Source: Flavobacterium tructae (lineage in GTDB: Bacteria; Bacteroidota; Bacteroidia; Flavobacteriales; Flavobacteriaceae). Taken from it: a stretch of DNA of 64,000 nucleotides. The stretch covers positions 96,810-160,809 of the forward strand of contig NZ_MUHH01000013.1 of the NCBI RefSeq assembly GCF_002217475.1, in the 5' to 3' direction. Every line of letters starts with the position of its first letter. Position 1 is the stretch's first letter. The notes under the pieces are model-generated. The model saw only the letters and a program-made list of their open reading frames with translations. It made no database searches and was not told the origin of the DNA. A program made the translations under genes and the position numbers. Positions 1-7,396 of this stretch are shown piece by piece.

Positions 1-13
1 AAATTAACGATAC

Positions 14-59
14 ATTTGTATATACAAATATGAAAAGTTATACATTTGTATATACAAAT
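14..59 (+). promoter_or_regulatory. Twin MarR operator palindromes over the marR promoter
   Basis: The perfect 16-bp palindrome ATTTGTATATACAAAT occurs at 14-29 and again at 44-59, exactly 30 bp apart. Each copy overlaps a Flavobacterium promoter element: a TTG (-33) at 16-18 inside the first, and TACATTTG (-7, matching TAnnTTTG) at 41-48 running into the second, with a 22-bp spacer. The layout fits autorepression by the MarR protein encoded just downstream. Regulator binding is inferred, not shown. Confidence 0.75.
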
Positions 60-74
60 TATACACTTACGACT

Positions 75-536
75 ATGACAATTGAAGAGGTTATAAAAAG
101 TACAGTTAAGATGGATAATGCGAGAAAAGTTATTCTGAATATCATGTACACGCAAAATGTGATTCAGGATCATTTCAACGAATTGATAAAACCGTATGAT
201 CTGTCCGGAGAGCAATATAATGTACTGCGTATATTAAGAGGACAAAAAGGAAACCCTGCTAATATGTGTGTGATACAGGAGCGTATGCTGGCCAAAACAA
301 GCAACACGACCCGATTAGTAGACAAATTATTATTGAAAGATTTCGTTACCAGAAATGTTTGTCCCGGTAATCGACGTAAAATTGAAGTTCTAATCACCCA
401 AAAGGGATTGGATGTATTGAAAGAATTAGATCCAAAAGTAGACGAGCACGAGCGTTTGTTTGCTAAGAACATAAGCCCAGAAGAATTAGAATTATTAAAC
501 CAATTATTAGAGAAATACAGAACCCAACAAAATTAA
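75..536 (+). CDS. MarR family transcriptional regulator
   Basis: Winged-helix regulator of about 153 residues. The middle carries the MarR DNA-binding region: a recognition helix near MLAKTSNTTRLVDKLLLKDF, then a wing rich in Arg/Lys (NRRKIEVLITQKG). I start it at the ATG at 75. An in-frame ATG at 30 would place the second operator and the -7 box inside the gene, and the predicted transcription start is near 55. It lies 4 bp ahead of a nitroreductase and then a YceI gene, so the three probably form one operon sensing an electrophile, quinone or similar compound. The ligand cannot be told from sequence. Confidence 0.88.
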   Translation: MTIEEVIKSTVKMDNARKVILNIMYTQNVIQDHFNELIKPYDLSGEQYNVLRILRGQKGNPANMCVIQERMLAKTSNTTRLVDKLLLKDFVTRNVCPGNRRKIEVLITQKGLDVLKELDPKVDEHERLFAKNISPEELELLNQLLEKYRTQQN

Positions 537-540
537 AATT

Positions 541-1173
541 ATGAGTACATTATTAGACAATCTAAACTGGAGATATGCTACAAAGAAATTTGATGCCACC
601 AAAAAAATATCTTCACAAGATTTAAACACTTTAAAAGAAGCTGTTAGATTAAGTGCTTCTTCATACGGATTACAACCCTACAAAGTTATTATCGTTGAAA
701 ATCCGGAAATCAGAGAAAAATTAAAAGCTGCTGCTTACGGACAGACACAAATTACAGATGCTTCTCAAATCTTTATTTTCGCTAACGACTTAAATCTTGG
801 AGCAGATTCTGTAGATGCTTACATCAACACCATAAGTGAAACAAGAGGAGTCCCTGCTGACGCTTTAGGCGGATTCAGTGACATGATGAAAGGTACTATT
901 TCAAATCTTTCTGTTGAAGCTAAAAATATCTGGACAGCAAAACAAACTTATATCGCTTTAGGTACTTTATTGACTGCCGCTTCTGAATTAAAAATCGATG
1001 CAACTCCAATGGAAGGGTTTAATGCTGCTGCATTTAATGAAATTTTAGGTTTTGACAAATTAGGCCTAAACACTTCTGTTATTGCAACTGTAGGATACAG
1101 ACATGATGAGGACGAAACTCAACACTACAAAAAAGTTAGAAAATCACACGAGAATTTATTTATCACTATATAA
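541..1173 (+). CDS. NAD(P)H-dependent oxidoreductase, nitroreductase family
   Basis: A 210-residue nitroreductase-fold flavoprotein of the NfsB / YdgI type, expected to use FMN and NAD(P)H to reduce nitro compounds or quinones in the cytoplasm. Visible features are the N-terminal RYATKKFD segment, the SSYGLQPYKVIIV FMN-binding region and the C-terminal GYRHDED(E)... KVRKSHENLF segment typical of the family. It begins 4 bp after the MarR gene and is likely cotranscribed with it. MarR plus nitroreductase is a common detoxification pairing, but the substrate is unknown. Confidence 0.88.
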   Translation: MSTLLDNLNWRYATKKFDATKKISSQDLNTLKEAVRLSASSYGLQPYKVIIVENPEIREKLKAAAYGQTQITDASQIFIFANDLNLGADSVDAYINTISETRGVPADALGGFSDMMKGTISNLSVEAKNIWTAKQTYIALGTLLTAASELKIDATPMEGFNAAAFNEILGFDKLGLNTSVIATVGYRHDEDETQHYKKVRKSHENLFITI

Positions 1174-1203
1174 TTATTATTAATCAAAATCAATTTTAAC
1201 AAA

Positions 1204-1770
1204 ATGAAAAATTTAAAGACAATTGCAATAGCATTATTCGTAGCAGTAGCTGGACTTTCAGTAAACGCACAAACTAAAAAAATCGACGTAAAAGCAAGTA
1301 CTATCAAATGGGTAGGTAAAAAAGTAACCGGAGAGCACTCAGGAACTGTAAACTTCAAAGAAGGAGCTGTAGTTTTCAAAGGAAAAAAATTAACAGGTGG
1401 TAACTTCACTGTTGATATGACTTCATTAACAGCAACAGATTTGACAGGAGAGTACCAAGGAAAATTAAACGGTCACTTAAAAGCTGACGATTTCTTTGGA
1501 ACTGAGAAATTCCCAACTGCAAAATTAGTTTTCAAAACTATCGGAGCAAAATCTACTGATGTTTACACAGTAACTGCTGATTTAACTATAAAAGGAATCA
1601 CTAAACCTGTAACTTTTGATATCGCTGTGAAAGGAAATACTGCTACAACAGCTTTCAAAGTGGACAGAACTAAATACGATATCAAATACAACTCTGGTAA
1701 CTTCTTCCAAAACTTAGGAGACAAAACTATCAATGACGAATTTGAATTGACTGTAGCTTTAAAATTCTAA
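1204..1770 (+). CDS. YceI family periplasmic lipid-binding protein
   Basis: 188 residues. It has a clear signal peptide (MKNLKTIAIALFVAVAGLSVNAQ) followed by a YceI lipocalin-like beta-barrel. Typical YceI segments include IKWVGKKVTGEHSGTVNFKEG at the N-terminus, the LTGEYQGKLNGHLKADDFF region, and FKVDRTKYDIKYNSGNFF near the end. YceI proteins bind polyisoprenoid-like lipids, and in Flavobacteria they often sit beside redox genes. It is third in the MarR operon, 30 bp after the nitroreductase, and is followed by a strong terminator. Confidence 0.9.
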   Translation: MKNLKTIAIALFVAVAGLSVNAQTKKIDVKASTIKWVGKKVTGEHSGTVNFKEGAVVFKGKKLTGGNFTVDMTSLTATDLTGEYQGKLNGHLKADDFFGTEKFPTAKLVFKTIGAKSTDVYTVTADLTIKGITKPVTFDIAVKGNTATTAFKVDRTKYDIKYNSGNFFQNLGDKTINDEFELTVALKF

Positions 1771-1807
1771 TAGCATAAAAAACAGCAATTCTTATTATTA
1801 TAAGAAA

Positions 1808-1844
1808 AACCCCAATAGTTTAACACTGTTGGGGTTTATTTTTG
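1808..1844 (+). terminator. Rho-independent terminator of the MarR operon
   Basis: A 12-bp stem (1808-1819 with 1825-1836, one T-G pair, GC-rich CCCCAA/TTGGGG core), a 5-nt loop and then a T-rich tail. It lies 37 bp after the YceI stop codon. Confidence 0.88.
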
Positions 1845-1977
1845 CGTTTTTCCCAAAAAAATAACATTCATAATATTCCCCTAACGCTTTCGTAATACCA
1901 TACTGGGCTTTGATTAACATTGGCCTTCTACTTTTGAACTTATTAAAAATCAAAAACTAGAAATCAAAATCATAGTT

Positions 1978-3258
1978 ATGAAAGCAAAAATACATCTTAT
2001 AGTTGTCACGGTTCTTAGTACTTTTTTTCTACAGGCACAACAACAGCCTAAAGGTATTATTGGTACCTCAAACTGGATGAACAACTGGACCAATTTTAAA
2101 CCTGCCAATACCGAATATAGCGAAGCCACAAACATTATTGCAGGGACCATTAACAAGGACACCAAACTCCTTAAACGCAATACATATCAATTAGTTGGAG
2201 TTGTTTACGTTACCAACAATGCCGTATTATCTATCGAACCGGGAACTGTAATACGAGGCGACGATAAAACATGTGGAACTTTGGTCATTACAAACGGATC
2301 AAAAATTGTAGCCGAAGGTTTAGAAACAGATCCTATTGTTTTTACTTCCAATAAAGAAACGACCCAAAGAAAACCGGGAGACTGGGGTGGAATTATCATC
2401 TTGGGAAAAGCACCAATCAACACCCTTGGAGGAGTACATACTTTACCTTTTGATCTTGAACCAATGCTAAACCACTATGGCGGTCAGGATGCAGAAGACA
2501 ACTCGGGAGTTTTAAAATATGTACGAATTGAATATTCCGGACGAAAACTAAGTGCTGCCAAAGAACTTAACGGACTTTCCCTTGCCGGAGTGGGAAAAAA
2601 AACAATTTTAAGCAATATTCAGATTAGTTACTCTAATGATGACTCTTTCGAATGTTACGGAGGAGATTTAAACCTGAACAATCTGGTTTCTTATCGCACC
2701 ACCGATGATGATTTTGATTTCACTCAGGGTGCACAAATCAACATCAATAACAGTATTGCCATTCGTCATCCCTTTTCATCGGATATTTCGGGCTCAAGAT
2801 GTTTTGAAGTTGATTCTTATGACAAAATTGGAAATACAGACATGAGCAAAAAATTGACTAAAATTAATGCCAGTAATATTACGCTTATAAATCTGGAAGA
2901 AAACAATCAGGGACTTGTGAGAGAATCTGTTTACGTCAGAGAGAACACTTTTTTTAATTTTACAAACAGTATTGTTTCCGGATTTACGCCTTTTGTTCTA
3001 CTAGAAGGAAATATTGGAAACGGCGAGGTTAACTTGGGGAAAATTACCTTCAAAAACTTAATCGTCAATAACTGTAATGGTGGAATCACAAGTGAAGCTG
3101 GCGGAGCAAATACTGCAATTGAAAGTTATTACAACAATCCTATTTTTGACATTAACTTTACTAAAATCAAAAACAGCGAATTGTTTACAACACCAAATAT
3201 CAAAGGAAGTCCGGACTTTAGGATGAACGTAAACAACACCATAGCCATTGGTAACTAA
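1978..3258 (+). CDS. Secreted beta-helix-like protein of unknown function
   Basis: 426 residues with a signal peptide ending near FFLQAQ. The body has the look of a right-handed parallel beta-helix: short repeated strands rich in Asn, Gly, Ile and Val (for example GTLVITNGSKIVAEG, GVLKYVRIEYSG, KTILSNIQISYSND). A segment DDSFECYGGDLNLNNLVSYR is followed by DDDFDFTQGAQININN, as in Bacteroidota surface proteins with pectate-lyase-like folds. No sorting domain is evident at the C-terminus, so the protein may stay periplasmic or be exported another way. It is preceded by about 200 bp with a terminator and looks monocistronic. No function is claimed. Confidence 0.75.
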   Translation: MKAKIHLIVVTVLSTFFLQAQQQPKGIIGTSNWMNNWTNFKPANTEYSEATNIIAGTINKDTKLLKRNTYQLVGVVYVTNNAVLSIEPGTVIRGDDKTCGTLVITNGSKIVAEGLETDPIVFTSNKETTQRKPGDWGGIIILGKAPINTLGGVHTLPFDLEPMLNHYGGQDAEDNSGVLKYVRIEYSGRKLSAAKELNGLSLAGVGKKTILSNIQISYSNDDSFECYGGDLNLNNLVSYRTTDDDFDFTQGAQININNSIAIRHPFSSDISGSRCFEVDSYDKIGNTDMSKKLTKINASNITLINLEENNQGLVRESVYVRENTFFNFTNSIVSGFTPFVLLEGNIGNGEVNLGKITFKNLIVNNCNGGITSEAGGANTAIESYYNNPIFDINFTKIKNSELFTTPNIKGSPDFRMNVNNTIAIGN

Positions 3259-3335
3259 GGCCTTAAAACAACCTCGTAGCAACAAAATTTAACAAATTTT
3301 AAAATTTAGAAAAGATTTTTTTGACTTTTTATGTC

Positions 3336-3364
3336 TTGTAATTCAAATTACATTTATATATTTG
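3336..3364 (+). promoter_or_regulatory. Promoter of the trp operon
   Basis: TTG at 3336-3338, an 18-bp spacer, then TATATTTG at 3357-3364. This matches the Flavobacterium -33/-7 consensus. The predicted transcription start near 3370 leaves a very short untranslated region before the leader peptide start at 3382. Confidence 0.72.
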
Positions 3365-3381
3365 TGAAATCAAAATAAGAT

Positions 3382-3438
3382 ATGAAAACAATAATGAACA
3401 ATACTTGGTGGTGGAAGAATTTACGTCAAACGTCGTGA
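3382..3438 (+). CDS. trpL: trp operon leader peptide
   Basis: An 18-codon reading frame, MKTIMNNTWWWKNLRQTS, starting at ATG 3382 and stopping at TGA 3436. Three consecutive TGG codons at 3406-3414 are very unlikely by chance, and the frame sits between the trp promoter and a strong terminator 5' of trpE. The stop codon overlaps TCGTGA (3432-3437), which is complementary to TCACGA (3489-3494) inside the terminator hairpin. A ribosome stalled on the Trp codons would leave this segment free to form an antiterminator. A ribosome reaching the stop would cover it and let the terminator form. This is the classical logic known from enterobacterial trp attenuation; the mechanism here is inferred. Confidence 0.9.
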   Translation: MKTIMNNTWWWKNLRQTS

Positions 3439-3474
3439 ACAAAGCTTCCTATGGTATTGTAAAACTATAAATAT

Positions 3475-3508
3475 AAAAGGCTTGTCATCACGACAAGCCT
3501 TTTTTTTT
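3475..3508 (+). terminator. trp attenuator terminator
   Basis: A 12-bp perfect stem (3475-3486 with 3492-3503, core AAGGCTTGTC), a 5-nt loop and a run of T. It lies 36 bp after the leader-peptide stop and 50 bp before trpE, so it is an intrinsic terminator inside the operon leader. Its left arm and loop are partly complementary to 3432-3446, giving a competing antiterminator. Confidence 0.88.
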
Positions 3509-3558
3509 GGTCTAAACTCTGATAAGAAAATCTATTAAAAATAAAAAAACGAAATACT

Positions 3559-4959
3559 TTGAAACCATTTACACTCAACACACACTACAAACAAATTCTG
3601 GCAGACACCATTACACCAGTAAGTGTTTACTTTAAAATTCGGGACAAGTTCCCAAATAGCTTACTATTGGAAAGCAGTGATTATCACGGAAATGACAACA
3701 GTTTCTCTTACATCTGCTGCAATCCCATTGCAACCATTAAAATTGAGAACGAAACTATTTTAAAAACTTTTCCTGACGGAACTAAAGAACGAATCTCTAT
3801 CGACAGTTCAACGAATATTCCGGAAATTATTCAGGAATTTTCAAGCCAATTCCAATCAGAGAAAAATGATTTTAAATTTATCAATAATGGTTTATTTGGA
3901 TACATCTCTTACGATGCCGTTCGTTATTTTGAAAAAGTTTCGATTGCCAAAAAAGACAGAGCTACTTTAATTCCGGATGTGTTTTATGCTGTTTATCAAA
4001 ATATCATTGCCATCAATCACTTTAAAAATGAAGCGTACATTTTTTGCCATAGTGTTGATGGAAGAAATAATATTTCGGAGATCGAACAATTGTTACAATC
4101 CAGAAATATAGCCTCTTATAAATTCACCAAAGAAGGTGAAGGTTTCTCTAATTTAACCGATGAAGAATTCAAACACAATGTAGCTTTAGCCAAAAAACAC
4201 TGTTTCCGTGGAGATGTTTTTCAACTGGTACTTTCACGTCGTTTTACCCAAGGTTTCAAAGGCGATGAATTCAACGTATATCGTGCCTTACGAAGCATAA
4301 ATCCTTCTCCGTACTTATTCTTCTTCGATTATGGCGATTTCAAAATATTCGGATCTTCACCTGAGGCACAAATAATTGTAAAAAATAGAAAAGCCGAAAT
4401 TCATCCTATAGCCGGAACTTTTAAAAGAACCGGAAATGACGAACAGGACGCTGTTTTAGCCAAACAACTTTCAGAAGATAAAAAGGAAAACAGCGAACAC
4501 GTGATGCTTGTCGATTTGGCCAGAAATGATTTAAGTCGAAATGGACATGATGTAAATGTTGAAAAATACAGAGAAGTTCAGTTTTTCTCGCATGTAATTC
4601 ATTTGGTTTCAAAAGTAACCGGTTATTTACATGAAAAAGCAACCACTATGCAGGTGGTAGCCGATACTTTCCCGGCAGGAACCTTAAGTGGAGCTCCAAA
4701 ACACAGAGCCATGCAACTGATCGAAGATTATGAAAAAACAAATCGTAATTTCTATGGAGGAGCCATTGGGTTCATGGATTTTGAAGGTAATTTCAATCAC
4801 GCTATTATGATTCGAACCTTCCTGAGTAAAAATCATCAATTACACTGCCAGGCTGGTGCCGGAATTGTTGCCAGTTCTGATGAAGAAAGTGAAATGCAGG
4901 AAGTTTACAACAAACTAAGAGCCTTGAATACAGCCTTAGAGATGGCGGAGAAAATATAA
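3559..4959 (+). CDS. trpE: Anthranilate synthase component I
   Basis: 466 residues. It converts chorismate plus ammonia (from TrpG) to anthranilate, the first committed step of tryptophan synthesis. Family segments are the N-terminal LLLESSD region (Trp feedback site in TrpE proteins), GDVFQLVLSRRF, PIAGTFKRTG, MLVDLARNDLSRNG, TFPAGTLSGAPKHRAM, and the C-terminal GGAIGFMDFEG and QAGAGIVASSD motifs. The start codon is TTG at 3559; no in-frame ATG lies nearby. The gene is controlled by the leader-peptide attenuator just upstream. Chorismate-binding relatives (PabB) exist, but the operon context settles it as TrpE. Confidence 0.96.
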   Translation: MKPFTLNTHYKQILADTITPVSVYFKIRDKFPNSLLLESSDYHGNDNSFSYICCNPIATIKIENETILKTFPDGTKERISIDSSTNIPEIIQEFSSQFQSEKNDFKFINNGLFGYISYDAVRYFEKVSIAKKDRATLIPDVFYAVYQNIIAINHFKNEAYIFCHSVDGRNNISEIEQLLQSRNIASYKFTKEGEGFSNLTDEEFKHNVALAKKHCFRGDVFQLVLSRRFTQGFKGDEFNVYRALRSINPSPYLFFFDYGDFKIFGSSPEAQIIVKNRKAEIHPIAGTFKRTGNDEQDAVLAKQLSEDKKENSEHVMLVDLARNDLSRNGHDVNVEKYREVQFFSHVIHLVSKVTGYLHEKATTMQVVADTFPAGTLSGAPKHRAMQLIEDYEKTNRNFYGGAIGFMDFEGNFNHAIMIRTFLSKNHQLHCQAGAGIVASSDEESEMQEVYNKLRALNTALEMAEKI

Positions 4960-4967
4960 GTTTTTTT

Positions 4968-5031
4968 GTTTCAGGTTTTATTTCCGTTGCAACAACGTGA
5001 AACCTGAAACCTGAAACTTGAAACTTGAAAC
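4968..5031. repeat. Stuttered GAAACCT hairpin, trpE to lipoprotein junction
   Basis: The left arm GTTTCAGGTTTT is followed by a spacer and then a tandem of 7-bp units from 4999: GAAACCT twice, GAAACTT twice, then GAAAC. Left and right arms are complementary, so the transcript folds into a hairpin with several possible registers. The same word family recurs at 5526-5594 and 7318-7385 in this operon. Confidence 0.85.
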
Positions 5032-5069
5032 AAAACTAAAAAACAACCATAAACACAACCTAAAAAACG

Positions 5070-5519
5070 ATGAAGAACATTATTCCATTTTTGATTGCCA
5101 TTGTATTATTTACTTCCTGTGAAGCTAAAAAAGAATCGAACACACTTCCTTTAAGCGGAACCTGGCGTCTGATATCAGCTGAAACCACCGAAAAAGATTC
5201 TACGTTCTCGACTTTCAATCCAAAAACAAAAATGATTAAAATTATAAATGATAGCCATTTTGCTTTTTTCAATCATGATTTAAATAACGGTAAGGATTCA
5301 ACAAATGCAGTTTTCTTTGGCGGAGGTGGAAAATACACTTTAAAAGACAGTATTTATACCGAAAATCTGGAATACTTCAATAACCGTCAATGGGAAAACA
5401 ATAAGTTTGAGTTTGTTGTAAAAATTAAAAACGATACGCTGATTCAAAAGGGAATCGAAAAATTAGAAAAATTAGGAATCGATCGAATTATCACTGAAAA
5501 GTATGTTCGGGAAAAATAA
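5070..5519 (+). CDS. Small lipoprotein of unknown function within the trp operon
   Basis: 149 residues with a lipoprotein signal (MKNIIPFLIAIVLFTSC, lipid Cys at residue 17). The rest resembles a small lipocalin-like beta-barrel: LSGTWRLISAE near the start is a common opening of such domains, followed by alternating strands (KYTLKDSIYTENLEYF, FEFVVKIKNDTLIQKG). It lies between trpE and trpG, flanked on both sides by the GAAACCT hairpin repeats. I do not recognise a specific role in tryptophan synthesis. Its position suggests cotranscription rather than shared function. Confidence 0.75.
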   Translation: MKNIIPFLIAIVLFTSCEAKKESNTLPLSGTWRLISAETTEKDSTFSTFNPKTKMIKIINDSHFAFFNHDLNNGKDSTNAVFFGGGGKYTLKDSIYTENLEYFNNRQWENNKFEFVVKIKNDTLIQKGIEKLEKLGIDRIITEKYVREK

Positions 5520-5525
5520 AAATTA

Positions 5526-5594
5526 GTTTCAGGTTTTCTTTGTTTCAGGTTTCAAGTTGTTGAAACCTGAAACCTGAAACCTGAGACTTGAAAC
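5526..5594. repeat. Stuttered GAAACCT hairpin, lipoprotein to trpG junction
   Basis: Two left-arm words (GTTTCAGGTTTT and GTTTCAGGTTTCAAG) face a right arm of about five 7-bp units (GAAACCT three times, then GAGACTT, GAAAC). The GTTTCAGGTTTCAAG / CTTGAAAC... arms can pair through the whole element. It nearly fills the 85-bp gap between the two genes. Confidence 0.85.
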
Positions 5595-5604
5595 AAAAAA
5601 CACA

Positions 5605-6171
5605 ATGAAAAAAATATTAGTTATAGACAATTACGATAGTTTCACTTATAATTTAGTACACTATCTGGAAGATTTGAACTGTGAAGTTACCGTATACAGA
5701 AACGATGAATTTGACATTGAAGAAATCGCCTCTTTTGATAAAATATTACTTTCTCCGGGTCCGGGAATTCCGGATGAAGCGGGATTATTGAAAGCCGTGA
5801 TTCAAAAATACGCTCCAACAAAAAGTATTCTAGGCGTTTGTTTAGGACAACAAGCTATTGGAGAGGTTTTTGGCGGAACCCTTTCTAACCTTGATAAAGT
5901 TTATCACGGCGTTGCTACAAATGTAAAAACAGTAGTTTCAGACGAAATTTTGTTCGAAGGTTTAGGCAGTGAATTTGAGGTCGGTCGATACCATTCCTGG
6001 GTTGTTGATGCCAACTTGCCAGATGTTCTTGAAGCCACTTCAGTTGATGAAAACGGACAAATCATGTCGTTAAGACACAAAACTTTTGATGTTCGCGGAG
6101 TACAATTCCATCCGGAAAGTGTACTTACACCAAAAGGAAAAAGGATTTTAGAGAATTGGATTAAGAGTTAG
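5605..6171 (+). CDS. trpG: Anthranilate synthase component II (glutamine amidotransferase)
   Basis: 188 residues, a class I glutamine amidotransferase that supplies ammonia to TrpE. The catalytic triad is visible: Cys79 in GVCLGQQAIGE, His169 and Glu171 in VQFHPESVLTP. The opening LVIDNYDSFTYNLVHYLE and the LLSPGPGIPDEAG oxyanion loop are typical. TrpG and PabA are hard to tell apart and may be one dual-use protein in this group, but the position in the trp operon favours TrpG. It lies 85 bp after the lipoprotein gene. Confidence 0.95.
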   Translation: MKKILVIDNYDSFTYNLVHYLEDLNCEVTVYRNDEFDIEEIASFDKILLSPGPGIPDEAGLLKAVIQKYAPTKSILGVCLGQQAIGEVFGGTLSNLDKVYHGVATNVKTVVSDEILFEGLGSEFEVGRYHSWVVDANLPDVLEATSVDENGQIMSLRHKTFDVRGVQFHPESVLTPKGKRILENWIKS

Positions 6172-6188
6172 ACATTAGCCAAAAGTTT

Positions 6189-6312
6189 TAAAGTCGAAAG
6201 TCCCAAAGTCAAATACTTCACCTTTCCTATTAAAACTTAAAACAGTAATCAATTCCAAAAAAACATCAAATTTTGAAGACTTTATGACCTTCGACTTTAG
6301 ACTTTAAGACTT
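6189..6312. repeat. Stuttered AAAGTC inverted repeat, trpG to trpD junction
   Basis: The left arm at 6189-6210 contains AAAGTC three times at an 8-bp period. The right arm at 6278-6312 contains the complement (GACTTTA..., four times). The arms match at about 17 of 21 positions. The 67-bp region between them has no obvious gene. The design is the same as in the GAAACCT elements but with a different word. Confidence 0.8.
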
Positions 6313-6318
6313 AAATAA

Positions 6319-7311
6319 ATGAAAAACATACTAAATAAATTAATCAATCACGAAGTGCTTTCGAAAGAAGAAGCCAAAGATGTATTGATCAACATTTCAA
6401 GCGGGGCTTACAACCCAAGTCAGATTTCGGCATTTTTGACTGTATTTATGATGCGAAGCATTACGATTGATGAGCTTTCCGGGTTTCGCGAAGCTTTATT
6501 AGAATTGTGTATTCGTGTGGATTTATCGGCCTACAATGCTATTGATTTGTGCGGAACGGGTGGTGATGGAAAAGATACTTTCAACATTTCGACTTTAGCT
6601 TCATTCGTAGCTGCCGGAGCAGGAATAAAGGTAGCAAAACATGGAAATTATGGGGTATCCTCTATTTCGGGATCAAGCAACGTGATGGAAAAAATGGGTA
6701 TAAAATTCAGCAATGATCCGTCATTTTTAGAAAAATGTATCGATCAGGCAGGAATTTGTGTTTTACACGCTCCTTTATTTCACCCTGCCATGAAAAATGT
6801 CGGACCAATCCGAAAAGAGCTGGCTGTAAAAACATTTTTTAACATGTTAGGTCCAATGGTAAACCCATCTTTCCCTAAAAATCAATTAGTTGGTGTTTTC
6901 AATTTAGAATTAGCGAGAATGTATGCTTATTTATATCAAAACACCGATGTTAACTTTACCATCCTTCATTCACTTGACGGTTACGACGAAATCTCATTAA
7001 CTGGTCCAACAAAAATCATTACAAGCGATATGGAAGGCATGTTGAAACCGGAGGATTTCAACGTCCGTCTTTTATCGCAAAGAGAAATTGAGGGAGGAAG
7101 AACCATCGAAGAATCAGCAGATATGTTTGTCAGCATTATTTCCGGAAAAGGAAGTGAGGCTCAGAATAATGTGGTTTGTGCAAATGCAGCAATGGCCATT
7201 TCAACCGTAACCAAATGCTCACCTCAGGAAGGTTTTAAGCAGGCCAAAGAAAGTTTGTTTTCCGGAAAAGGACATCAAGTGCTTAAAAAATTACAAGAAC
7301 TAAGTAAGTAA
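6319..7311 (+). CDS. trpD: Anthranilate phosphoribosyltransferase
   Basis: 330 residues, transferring the phosphoribosyl group of PRPP to anthranilate. The family motifs are in the usual order: DLCGTGGDGKDTFNISTLAS (PRPP-binding glycine loop), VAKHGNYGVSSISGSSNVME, HPAMKNVGPIRKELAVKTFFN, and LLGPMVNP-like FNMLGPMVNPSFPKNQLVGV. Length is normal for a stand-alone enzyme (not fused to TrpG). It starts just 6 bp after the AAAGTC repeat. Confidence 0.96.
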   Translation: MKNILNKLINHEVLSKEEAKDVLINISSGAYNPSQISAFLTVFMMRSITIDELSGFREALLELCIRVDLSAYNAIDLCGTGGDGKDTFNISTLASFVAAGAGIKVAKHGNYGVSSISGSSNVMEKMGIKFSNDPSFLEKCIDQAGICVLHAPLFHPAMKNVGPIRKELAVKTFFNMLGPMVNPSFPKNQLVGVFNLELARMYAYLYQNTDVNFTILHSLDGYDEISLTGPTKIITSDMEGMLKPEDFNVRLLSQREIEGGRTIEESADMFVSIISGKGSEAQNNVVCANAAMAISTVTKCSPQEGFKQAKESLFSGKGHQVLKKLQELSK

Positions 7312-7317
7312 AAAATA

Positions 7318-7385
7318 GTTTCAAGTCTTTTTTGTTTCAGGTTTCAAGTTGTTGAAACCGGAAACTTGAAACCTGAAACCTGAAA
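7318..7385. repeat. Stuttered GAAACCT hairpin, trpD to trpC junction
   Basis: Third copy of the GAAACCT family in the operon. The left arm GTTTCAGGTTTCAAG faces GAAACCGGAAACTTGAAACCTGAAACCTG-like units. It fills nearly all of the 85-bp gap and ends 12 bp before the trpC start. Confidence 0.85.
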
Positions 7386-7396
7386 TCAATAAAATA

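Noticed and set aside
30..74. Upstream ATG extending the MarR gene by 15 residues
   Set aside because: The extension would encode the second operator palindrome and the -7 box, lies upstream of the likely transcription start, and adds sequence unlike MarR N-termini.
4968..7385. CRISPR-like array suggested by regular GAAACCT repeats
   Set aside because: Units are 7 bp, contiguous and without spacers, occur as inverse pairs, and no cas gene is present.
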